A DNA stretch of 6,164 bases from Chloroflexota bacterium (GTDB taxonomy: Bacteria; Chloroflexota; UBA6077): the NCBI GenBank assembly GCA_021788565.1, contig JAJYKO010000363.1:1-6164 (forward strand), written 5' to 3'. The position numbers and the translations under genes are program-made. A model generated the notes under the pieces. That model was given only the letters and a program-made list of their open reading frames with translations. It had not been told where the DNA came from and did not search any database. Of the stretch, positions 1 through 5,135 are shown one piece after another (position 1 is the first letter of the stretch; every line of letters starts with the position of its first letter).

Positions 1-562
1 ACTGGTCGGCCAGATCCCACCGACGGCTGAGGCGAACCGCGAGGTCTTCAAGGATCTCCAGATCCTCCTCCACCTGCTCCACCACGCCGGGCCGGCGAAC
101 CTTGACCACCACGTGCGTTCCGTCCGGTAAAGTCGCGGCGTGGGCCTGGCCGATTGACGCCGCCGCGAGTGGCTCCGGATCGAAGGCGGCAAACAGCTCT
201 TCGACGGGCCGCCCGAGCTCGGCTTCCACACGCTCGCGAACCAGATCGCCGGGCACGGGGGGAGCGGCATCCTGCAGTTTGGCCAGCTCGGCCTGGTAAT
301 CCGGCGGCAGCAGGTCCGCACGGGTGGAGAGGATCTGGCCGAGCTTGATGGAAGCCGCACCGAGCTCCTCAAGAGCCATCCGCACGTGCTCGGGCTGGGT
401 GTACGGCGCAGGACGGCGCGGATGGCCGAGCAGGCCGCGGTGGAAGGGAACGAACTGTGCGAGGCCGGCGAGGCCGACCAGGTACCCGAACCCGTGACGG
501 GCCAGGATCCCGGCGACCTGCCGGTAACGCCTCGTGTGCCCCTGTTGATGCCGAATGCTCAT
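1..562 (-). CDS. ABC1/AarF/UbiB-family atypical kinase, N-terminal part (cut by window edge)
   Basis: An open frame on the minus strand starts at ATG 562-560 and runs without a stop off the left edge (187 complete codons). Family hallmarks are seen in order: the KxGQ motif as KLGQ at residues 73-76 within ASIKLGQILSTRADLLPPDY, the Ala-rich loop that replaces the usual P-loop as AAASIGQAH at 133-141, and the nucleotide-binding lysine in VVVKVRRPGV (K154). These define the UbiB/AarF/ABC1 protein-kinase-like family, known for ATPase activity and a role in the biosynthesis or handling of quinones and other membrane lipids. The catalytic half and any C-terminal membrane segments lie outside the window. 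Start choice: no in-frame start lies just upstream, and GGAAGGGA sits at 576-569 on the minus strand, about 6 nt before the ATG. It is divergent from the GGDEF/HD-GYP unit and has its own repeat-array promoter at 650-597. The family is clear; the substrate is unknown. Confidence 0.93.
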   Translation of the reverse strand, partial: MSIRHQQGHTRRYRQVAGILARHGFGYLVGLAGLAQFVPFHRGLLGHPRRPAPYTQPEHVRMALEELGAASIKLGQILSTRADLLPPDYQAELAKLQDAAPPVPGDLVRERVEAELGRPVEELFAAFDPEPLAAASIGQAHAATLPDGTHVVVKVRRPGVVEQVEEDLEILEDLAVRLSRRWDLADQ

Positions 563-596
563 GCAGCTTCCCTTCCACCAACACCAGTTCGGGCGA

Positions 597-650
597 ATCT
601 TATCCGGCCTTCCTGAATCGCACCTGAGGCTGTACTAAACAACGCCTGAA
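597..650 (-). promoter_or_regulatory. Array A: four 11-bp YTCAG direct repeats plus -10, driving the UbiB-like gene
   Basis: Read on the minus strand, repeat units begin at 650 (TTCAG), 639 (TTTAG), 628 (CTCAG) and 617 (TTCAG), each exactly 11 bp apart. Four bp after the last unit comes the -10-like hexamer TAAGAT (602-597). A start of transcription near 590 would give a leader of about 28 nt to the ATG at 562. There is no consensus -35; the array covers that position, as in activator-dependent promoters of the PhoB type. The repeats are seen directly; the activator is inferred. Confidence 0.8.
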
Positions 651-723
651 TCTGACCACCCGAGTCAATCTGGCTGCCGGGGACAGTGAGGCATGGAAGT
701 CCTGCTGAACAAGAACACGTTGT

Positions 724-777
724 TTCATCATCCCTTCAGCACCGTCTCAGTCAAGATTCAGGATGAGAGGCGATCAT
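724..777 (+). promoter_or_regulatory. Array B: four 11-bp repeats plus -10, driving the GGDEF/HD-GYP unit
   Basis: Units begin at 724 (TTCAT, degenerate), 735 (TTCAG), 746 (CTCAG) and 757 (TTCAG). The -10-like hexamer GATCAT lies at 772-777, 15 bp after the start of the last unit as in the other four arrays. Transcription would begin near 784, so the nearest SD-preceded ATG (847) has a leader of about 60 nt and the large gene at 1068 a leader of about 284 nt. The -10 also falls in a palindrome, CGATCA (771-776) with TGATCG (783-788), which could be a second operator. Confidence 0.78.
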
Positions 778-788
778 TCTACTGATCG
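771..788. repeat. Perfect 6-bp inverted repeat over the -10 and start region of promoter B
   Basis: CGATCA (771-776) and TGATCG (783-788) are perfect inverted repeats separated by 6 bp. They overlap the predicted -10 hexamer and transcription start of array B. None of the other four array promoters has this. It could be a repressor operator or a short 5'-end hairpin, but a 6-bp arm can also arise by chance. Confidence 0.35.
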
Positions 789-846
789 TGAGCGAAGCAA
801 GAGCAGCCGGAGCCGCGGGGCCACACGCGCCGTTAGGGAGACCATG

Positions 847-1068
847 ATGAACGCGGCTTTGACCGACCAAAGCGTAGAAGGATCGGCTGTAGCAGCGGGG
901 TCCGAAGCCATGCACTCGCGTGGTAGGCATCAAGATTCTGCGGATTATGCCGATGATCATTTCTGTCGGCGTAGGCGCTGCGCAGGTCTTTTGAGACCTT
1001 TGACCGCTGCGTACCTGCGCGGTGCTACCGGTATGACACCATCCCTGTTTCGCGGAGAAGAGTTCTGA
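847..1068 (+). CDS. Possible small leader protein, 73 aa, unknown function
   Basis: This frame encodes 73 residues beginning MNAALTDQSVEG. It resembles no family I know and has no clear membrane segment, but has an Arg/Cys cluster (CRRRRC). For it: AGGGAG at 835-840 sits 6 nt before the ATG, the leader from promoter B would be about 60 nt like the other units here, and its TGA (1066-1068) overlaps the ATG of the next gene as TGATG, the usual form of translational coupling. Against it: the codon third positions are not strongly GC-biased, and part of the frame overlaps the hairpins at 980-1022. ATG 844 is an alternative start but lies only 3 nt from the SD. The same stretch may instead be an untranslated regulatory leader. 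An upstream in-frame ATG at 763 is excluded because it lies inside the repeat array. Confidence 0.35.
   Translation: MNAALTDQSVEGSAVAAGSEAMHSRGRHQDSADYADDHFCRRRRCAGLLRPLTAAYLRGATGMTPSLFRGEEF
980..1022 (+). promoter_or_regulatory. Mutually exclusive hairpins in the leader of the GGDEF/HD-GYP gene
   Basis: Three overlapping stems compete for the same bases. Stem 1 is AGGTCT (984-989) with AGACCT (994-999) and a 4-nt loop. Stem 2 is GCGCAGGT (980-987) with ACCTGCGC (1013-1020), perfect over 8 bp. Stem 3 is ACCGC (1003-1007) with GCGGT (1018-1022). Stems 1 and 2 share 984-987, so only one can form. There is no T-tract, so this is not a classical terminator. It could control translation or mRNA stability about 45 nt before the start codon at 1068. 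The sequence matches no riboswitch class I recognise, including the conserved elements of the c-di-GMP (GEMM) riboswitch. Confidence 0.35.
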
Positions 1069-3749
1069 TGGCGATTGCCATGTCGTTTCGTCGCTCCCTC
1101 AATCGTATACTGGGAGGTCCGGTCGGCTGGACCCTCCTGGTTTACCTACTTGGGCTCTCGGCGTATCTGTTCATGGGGCCGGGGAACCCCGAGGACCGGA
1201 ATCGGATCCTGGCAGCTGGCGAGCTGGCCACTCTACTCATCGCTGCTATCTACTGCGGCCTCACCTCAAGATCGGTGGACAGAGGAGCCTCCCGTTGGTC
1301 GTGGCTTCTGTTCTCCCTGGCCTACGTGTCCGCTCTTGTGGGCAGGTTGCTGTGGCCAGGCGACGAACTGCTCGTGCGAACGGAGCCGTCTGCCCTTATG
1401 TTCTCCTCCCTCGCATCGGGGGCTTTCTATCTCCTTGCGTCTTCGGCCATGGCTCTGCGATTGCGGGAGCGACTTGCCCGCAGGGACAGCACCACCGCGA
1501 TGCTGAACGCCCTGATGCTAACGGCCAGCGCCTTTGGCATCACCTGGACCTACGTTTACGGACCGTTGCTGGCCCAAGCACAGGACCCGATCCTGGCGCT
1601 GATCGGGGTTTCCTGGCCGATTGGCGACCTGCTGATCTTCTTGATGCTGGTAACGCTGATCTTGACCTGGCCGCTTGAACTGATACCCGTGTCATCCCTC
1701 TACTTGCTGGTTGCCTTCGTCATCCAGCTTGGCGCAGATACAGCCTTCGCGCTCCTCGCGGGCGGTGGCCGAAGCGATCCCCGCGGAGCCATCGAACTGC
1801 TCTGGATCTTGTCCTGCTCGGTCACGATCCTGGCGGCGATCGAGGCAAGGAGAGCCTCGACAGCTCGCGGTGCGCCGCACGGCAGGCACGATGCCGTCAA
1901 TCTCAGTCGGCTCAGCACTGTGAGGGACTCTATCCCCTATCTGTCGCTGCTGGTTGCCGTTTGGCTCCTCTACACGGCGTTCGAGAACCAGGACGAGATG
2001 GTCGGAGACTCCACAGGCGTCACCCACGTCGTAGTGGCCATCATCGTCGTGATAGGGTTCCTCACCCTGGTCTCGAACCATCGACTCAGCAGATCCCTGG
2101 CCCGGCTCTCCAGCGAGTTGGAGGACCGAGTTGTGGCCAGAACCTCCGAGCTGAAGGCGTTGAACCGCATCGCGACTGAGCTCAGCCTGTGCCGGAGTTC
2201 CGAGCAGGTGCTGCATACTGGGCTCGCACTGGCGTGCGATGCGATAGGGACCGACTCTGGAGCCGTCTGGCTTTTACGGCAAGATAGACGGACCGAACTT
2301 GTGGCTCATCGCGGGCTTGACCCATCCATCGAGGGGGCGTTGGCGGACCTTCCGAAGGCCGTGCCCTCACTGACAGCAGGAATCCAGGAGCGCAAGACTG
2401 TGGCCCTCAGCATGAGCGATGTCCTTGAGTGCGCCGTTCCGCCGCTGGAGCCGGCCTTTGGGCTGACATCTCACCTGCTGGTGGCTCCCCTCGTTTCCCG
2501 GGGGACCGTCCTGGGACTCCTGGGACAGATTGGGAAGATCGACCGAGAGCGAATCTCACCCTGCCGCGATCTGTTGGAATCCATCGGCGCGGAGATGGGT
2601 ATTGCCCTGGAAAGTGCCCAACGATTTGAGCACGCCGTTTATCTGGCGGATAGGGACCCCGTGACAGACCTTTACAATCACAGAGCCTTTCACCGCCTTC
2701 TCGAGGAAGAGCTGAAGCGCCAGCAGCGAGTCGGGCGCCCATTGTCCCTGCTGATGATGGACATCGACGGCTTCAAACTTTTCAACGACACTTACGGCCA
2801 CCCCCTGGGAGACCAGGTGCTACGCGACATCGCCAGCGTACTGACCCATGCCTCCCGCGGGAGCGACGTGGTTGCCCGCTACGGGGGTGACGAGTTCGCC
2901 GCTATCCTACCGGACACACCCGCCGAGGGCGCCGTGACGTACTCGCAACGAGTGCGCGCTGCGCTGGCGGAGCATCCCTTCATGCACCCTGACGGGGACC
3001 GTGTCCTGCTGCGGCTCAGCTTTGGGGTCGCCGCCTACCCGGAAGATGGGCACACTGCTCACGAGCTGGTGGGATGCGCAGACGCGAACCTTTACGACTC
3101 GAAGGACAGGGGGGGAGACACTGTCACCGTCGCCAAAGACTTGGCGACGCGAGAGGTAGCCAAGGTTGGAGCCTACGGCATCCTCGATGGTCTCGTAACT
3201 GCGGTCGATCACAAAGACAAGTACACGCGGAAACACTCGGAGCACGTGACTCGGCTCGCACTCATAGTCGGCCAGGCAATGGGACTCTCAGAGGAGACCC
3301 AGAGAACCCTCCGCATCGCCGGCCTGCTGCACGACGTTGGCAAGATCGGCGTGCCCGATCGGGTATTGAGGAAACCGGGAAGACTCGACGACGATGAGTT
3401 TGCCGCCGTCAAACAGCACGCCATCCTGGGGGAAATGATTGTCAAGGACCTGCCCAACATTGCCGATGTAATGGCGGCCATAGGGGCGCATCACGAGCGC
3501 TACGACGGTCATGGGTACCCACGGGGGCTGCGAAGCGAGGACATTCCCCTTCTGGGCCGAATTCTCGCGGTGGCCGACAGCTACTCTGCCATGACTACCG
3601 ATCGTCCCTACCGGACAGCAATGTCACCGGAGGAAGCCAAGGCCGAATTGCTCAAGGTCGCGGGCACTCAGCTGGACCCGAAGGTAGTGGCTACCTTCGT
3701 CTCCTTATGTCTCGAAGACGATGACGAGCAGGTGCTGGTTGCTGGTTGA
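1068..3749 (+). CDS. Membrane-bound dual c-di-GMP enzyme: TM sensor, GAF, GGDEF, HD-GYP
   Basis: This 893-aa protein likely makes and breaks cyclic di-GMP. About ten hydrophobic segments lie in residues 18-340 (for example near 20-37, 145-168, 205-230, 289-305 and 318-337), forming an unrecognised membrane sensor. A charged helical linker (about 340-370, ELEDRVVARTSELKAL) leads to a GAF-like domain (about 365-520). The GGDEF domain (about 524-685) has DRDPVTDLYN, intact GGDEF at 606-610 and the inhibitory RxxD site RGSD at 597-600, five residues upstream. The HD-GYP domain (about 700-880) has H723, HD at 755-756, HHERYDGHGYP at 808-818 and a DRPYR motif, so the phosphodiesterase also looks intact. 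Having both activities apparently intact suggests that the GAF or membrane part switches between them. GGAGAAG at 1054-1060 is 7 nt before the ATG; a second in-frame ATG at 1080 is possible. Regulated by array B. Confidence 0.95.
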   Translation: MAIAMSFRRSLNRILGGPVGWTLLVYLLGLSAYLFMGPGNPEDRNRILAAGELATLLIAAIYCGLTSRSVDRGASRWSWLLFSLAYVSALVGRLLWPGDELLVRTEPSALMFSSLASGAFYLLASSAMALRLRERLARRDSTTAMLNALMLTASAFGITWTYVYGPLLAQAQDPILALIGVSWPIGDLLIFLMLVTLILTWPLELIPVSSLYLLVAFVIQLGADTAFALLAGGGRSDPRGAIELLWILSCSVTILAAIEARRASTARGAPHGRHDAVNLSRLSTVRDSIPYLSLLVAVWLLYTAFENQDEMVGDSTGVTHVVVAIIVVIGFLTLVSNHRLSRSLARLSSELEDRVVARTSELKALNRIATELSLCRSSEQVLHTGLALACDAIGTDSGAVWLLRQDRRTELVAHRGLDPSIEGALADLPKAVPSLTAGIQERKTVALSMSDVLECAVPPLEPAFGLTSHLLVAPLVSRGTVLGLLGQIGKIDRERISPCRDLLESIGAEMGIALESAQRFEHAVYLADRDPVTDLYNHRAFHRLLEEELKRQQRVGRPLSLLMMDIDGFKLFNDTYGHPLGDQVLRDIASVLTHASRGSDVVARYGGDEFAAILPDTPAEGAVTYSQRVRAALAEHPFMHPDGDRVLLRLSFGVAAYPEDGHTAHELVGCADANLYDSKDRGGDTVTVAKDLATREVAKVGAYGILDGLVTAVDHKDKYTRKHSEHVTRLALIVGQAMGLSEETQRTLRIAGLLHDVGKIGVPDRVLRKPGRLDDDEFAAVKQHAILGEMIVKDLPNIADVMAAIGAHHERYDGHGYPRGLRSEDIPLLGRILAVADSYSAMTTDRPYRTAMSPEEAKAELLKVAGTQLDPKVVATFVSLCLEDDDEQVLVAG

Positions 3750-3756
3750 TCATAAC

Positions 3757-3770
3757 GGGCCAGCCGGCCC
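3757..3770 (+). terminator. Weak GC hairpin after the GGDEF/HD-GYP gene
   Basis: GGGCC (3757-3761) pairs with GGCCC (3766-3770) over a 4-nt loop, 7 nt after the stop codon. There is no T-tract downstream, so intrinsic termination is doubtful. It may simply protect the 3' end. Confidence 0.25.
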
Positions 3771-3798
3771 ATCCTCCGGCCAAACGACCGTGTGAATC

Positions 3799-3852
3799 CT
3801 CAGTTCGACCTCAGGTCCGGTTCAGGTTCGCCTCAGCTTGATGCCGTAACCT
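3799..3852 (+). promoter_or_regulatory. Array C: four perfect 11-bp YTCAG repeats plus -10, driving the receiver gene
   Basis: Units begin at 3799 (CTCAG), 3810 (CTCAG), 3821 (TTCAG) and 3832 (CTCAG); all four are perfect. The -10-like hexamer TAACCT lies at 3847-3852. Transcription near 3859 would give a leader of about 48 nt to ATG 3907. No match to the unit is seen one period further upstream, so the array really has four units. The geometry is identical to the other arrays. Confidence 0.85.
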
Positions 3853-3906
3853 AAGTCCATCGTAGGGTTGACGGGAGCGGTCAGCCCACCCTTCGTGGAG
3901 GAAGCG

Positions 3907-4332
3907 ATGTACGACGACGGGAGAGTCACTGCACAGAGGGAACACCACGATGGTCGTGCGCGTGTGCTGGTGGCCGACGACGATAGCGAGTTCCGCTACT
4001 TCATTGCCGACTGCCTGGAGGCGGCGGGATATCAGACAGTCCTCACGAGCGACGGACTGGAAGCCCTGAACGCCTTCGACGTGCAGCACCTCAACCTGGC
4101 AGTGATCGACCTGAACATGCCCATGATGTCCGGCTATCGCCTGCTCCGGCTGCTGCGCGGCAGGAAAGGCGTTGTTCGGAACGAGGTGCCGGTGATCGTC
4201 ATCTCGGGGGACGATCTACAGGAGGCGATGGACCTGGTTGTCGATGCCAGGCCCGAGGCCTACCTTCAGAAGCCGTTCGTGGTCGATCGGTTCATCGAGA
4301 GGGTCGACGCGCTCGTGGCAATGTCGGCCTAG
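3907..4332 (+). CDS. Stand-alone receiver-domain (CheY-like) response regulator
   Basis: The 141-aa product is a single REC domain with a short charged N-terminal extension (about 18 residues) and no DNA-binding or enzymatic output domain. Conserved residues are in place: acidic pocket D24/D25 in VLVADDDS, phospho-acceptor D68 in VIDLNMP, S100 in VISGDD, aromatic Y119 and K122 in LQKPF. It should be phosphorylated by a histidine kinase not in this window and act through protein contacts, for example as a phosphorelay intermediate or by binding a partner enzyme. Start choice: GGAGG at 3897-3901 is 5 nt before ATG 3907. An upstream in-frame TTG at 3868 would lie only about 9 nt from the predicted transcript start and has no SD. 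It lies between the c-di-GMP enzyme and the cupredoxin operon on the same strand, with its own promoter (array C). Confidence 0.9.
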   Translation: MYDDGRVTAQREHHDGRARVLVADDDSEFRYFIADCLEAAGYQTVLTSDGLEALNAFDVQHLNLAVIDLNMPMMSGYRLLRLLRGRKGVVRNEVPVIVISGDDLQEAMDLVVDARPEAYLQKPFVVDRFIERVDALVAMSA

Positions 4333-4367
4333 CCCGCCTACGTCCCGGCCCAATCCCCTGTCCCCGT

Positions 4368-4397
4368 TTCGGCTTCCCGAAGCGAACTGGAGCCGAA
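4368..4397 (+). terminator. Hairpin downstream of the receiver gene
   Basis: TTCGGCT (4368-4374) is the perfect inverted repeat of AGCCGAA (4391-4397). An alternative stem, GCTTC (4372-4376) with GAAGC (4379-4383), competes. The 8-mer CCGAAGCG is also directly repeated (4378-4385 and 4393-4400). It is a candidate 3' end for the receiver transcript, but no T-run follows. Confidence 0.3.
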
Positions 4398-4409
4398 GCG
4401 TTCACATAA

Positions 4410-4450
4410 GGCGCCCTGTTCGCGTCAGGTGGACGCGCGAACAGGGCGCC
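4410..4450. terminator. Strong 15-bp perfect inverted repeat (hairpin)
   Basis: The left arm 4410-4424 (GGCGCCCTGTTCGCG) and right arm 4436-4450 are perfect complements over 15 bp with an 11-nt loop; GCGTC and GACGC inside offer a shifted tip. It is by far the strongest hairpin in the window and works on either strand. It is flanked by a 7-bp direct repeat GTTCACA (4400-4406 and 4454-4460). The simplest reading is a terminator that insulates the receiver gene from the cupredoxin operon, despite the lack of a T-tract. The flanking repeats also allow a small REP-like inserted palindrome. Confidence 0.5.
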
Positions 4451-4463
4451 GTGGTTCACAGTC

Positions 4464-4501
4464 CCCGTGGCTACGCAGGGCTGTCTCCGCGTCACCACGG
4501 G
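4464..4501. repeat. Third hairpin of the 4333-4586 gap
   Basis: CCCGTGG (4464-4470) pairs with CCACGGG (4495-4501). After a two-base internal loop on each side, ACGC (4473-4476) can pair with GCGT (4489-4492). With the hairpins at 4368-4397 and 4410-4450 it makes a structured block of about 130 nt between the receiver gene and promoter D. No known ncRNA family is recognised. The rest of the gap (about 4333-4367 and 4502-4586) shows nothing I can interpret. Confidence 0.35.
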
Positions 4502-4586
4502 TACCGGCGACGCCATGGTTGTGGTGGCCGCCAACGGCAAATAGCCCGAAGCCTCTGCCTCCCACAGCTCTCTCCGGGCATACCTC

Positions 4587-4640
4587 TTCAGCCGATTCTA
4601 AGCTAAGACTCAGAATTATCTCAGTCCTCACCACTAGCCT
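4587..4640 (+). promoter_or_regulatory. Array D: four 11-bp repeats plus -10, driving the cupredoxin-ccdA operon
   Basis: Units begin at 4587 (TTCAG), 4598 (CTAAG, one mismatch), 4609 (CTCAG) and 4620 (CTCAG). The -10-like hexamer TAGCCT is at 4635-4640. Transcription near 4647 would give a leader of about 33 nt. The array is AT-richer than its surroundings. Confidence 0.82.
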
Positions 4641-4679
4641 ACAAGGAAACGTGCCGGAATAACCACATGGAGGAACACT

Positions 4680-5135
4680 ATGGCTGGCAAGGCAGCCAGG
4701 AAGAAAGGCGCTCGGGCGTCACAGGGACTGAGTATCAAGCTGAGGGCGGCTATCTTCACGACTATCGCTCTCGCCGTGATCGCGGGGGCCGTGGCATTGC
4801 TCCGCCCAGCCTCCGGTGAGGGCGATACGACGGCAGTCGACGCCACGGTCCGTGTAGACATGAATGGATTCGCCCCAAGCAGCCTGTCGGTGAAAGCGGG
4901 CACACCTGTCAGCATTCGGCTCGTGAACCCGGATAGCCAGTTTCATAGCGACGGGAACGGTTGGCACGAGTTCGCCATCCCGCAGCTGGGTGTCGACGCA
5001 AAAGTAGCCCCCAAGAGCGAGCAGATAGTCACCTTCACCGCCTCGACCCCAGGAACCTACGTGTTCTACTGCGACGTCTGCTGTGGAGGTAAAGAGAACC
5101 CCAGTATGCAGGGCACCCTCAAGGTGACCGCATGA
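4680..5135 (+). CDS. Membrane-anchored cupredoxin-like (CuA/plastocyanin-fold) copper protein
   Basis: The 151-aa protein has a basic N-terminus (MAGKAARKKGAR), one membrane anchor or uncleaved signal (about 23-41), and an extracytoplasmic cupredoxin domain (about 54-150). Family features: FAPSSLSVKAGTPVSIRLVN, an upstream His in WHEFAIP (H96, also H89), the PGTYVFYCDVCC turn and a Met near the end (M143). C131 and C135 have the CxxxC spacing of CuA sites, with an additional C134. The His that normally follows the second Cys in CuA-like proteins (C-x3-C-x3-H-x2-M) is absent: the loop reads CCGGKENPSM and is one residue longer. It may be a copper carrier, an electron-transfer protein with altered ligands, or a thiol protein. 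GGAGG at 4669-4673 lies 6 nt before the ATG. It overlaps the next gene by 4 bp (ATGA), so the two are co-translated. Its promoter is array D. Confidence 0.87.
   Translation: MAGKAARKKGARASQGLSIKLRAAIFTTIALAVIAGAVALLRPASGEGDTTAVDATVRVDMNGFAPSSLSVKAGTPVSIRLVNPDSQFHSDGNGWHEFAIPQLGVDAKVAPKSEQIVTFTASTPGTYVFYCDVCCGGKENPSMQGTLKVTA

Noticed and set aside
369..584. Minus-strand 71-codon ORF starting MLVEGKLHEHSAS
   Set aside because: It is an out-of-frame shadow of the UbiB-like gene, whose conserved motifs are in another frame of the same strand.
102..616. Plus-strand ORFs opposite the UbiB-like gene
   Set aside because: Their composition (Arg/Pro/Ser rich) and lack of any motif mark them as antisense shadows of a confidently identified gene.
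763..846. Longer version of the small ORF starting at ATG 763
   Set aside because: The ATG lies inside the last repeat of array B, upstream of the predicted -10 and transcript start, and has no SD.
784..1067. c-di-GMP riboswitch in the leader of the c-di-GMP enzyme
   Set aside because: The conserved sequence blocks of GEMM riboswitches and their tetraloop-receptor arrangement are not visible; only generic hairpins are present.
1902..1920. Another YTCAG pair inside the GGDEF/HD-GYP gene (CTCAG twice near 1905-1918)
   Set aside because: The two copies are 9 bp apart rather than 11, stand alone and lie inside coding sequence.
3799..3842. The short tandem repeats as a CRISPR remnant or microsatellite
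   Set aside because: Units are 11 bp with only five conserved bases, occur in sets of exactly four, and are always fixed relative to a -10; this is operator architecture.
3868..3906. TTG 3868 as start of the receiver gene, adding 13 residues
   Set aside because: It would leave only about 9 nt of leader and has no SD; ATG 3907 has GGAGG at good spacing and still contains the whole REC domain.
4400..4510. tRNA-like gene in the hairpin-rich gap
   Set aside because: GTTCACA resembles a T-loop, but no flanking 5-bp T-stem, acceptor stem or anticodon arm can be formed on either strand.
4429..4662. 77-codon plus-strand ORF before the cupredoxin gene
   Set aside because: It spans the hairpins and promoter D, has low-complexity Pro/Ser/Arg composition and no SD; it looks like a random open frame in GC-rich DNA.
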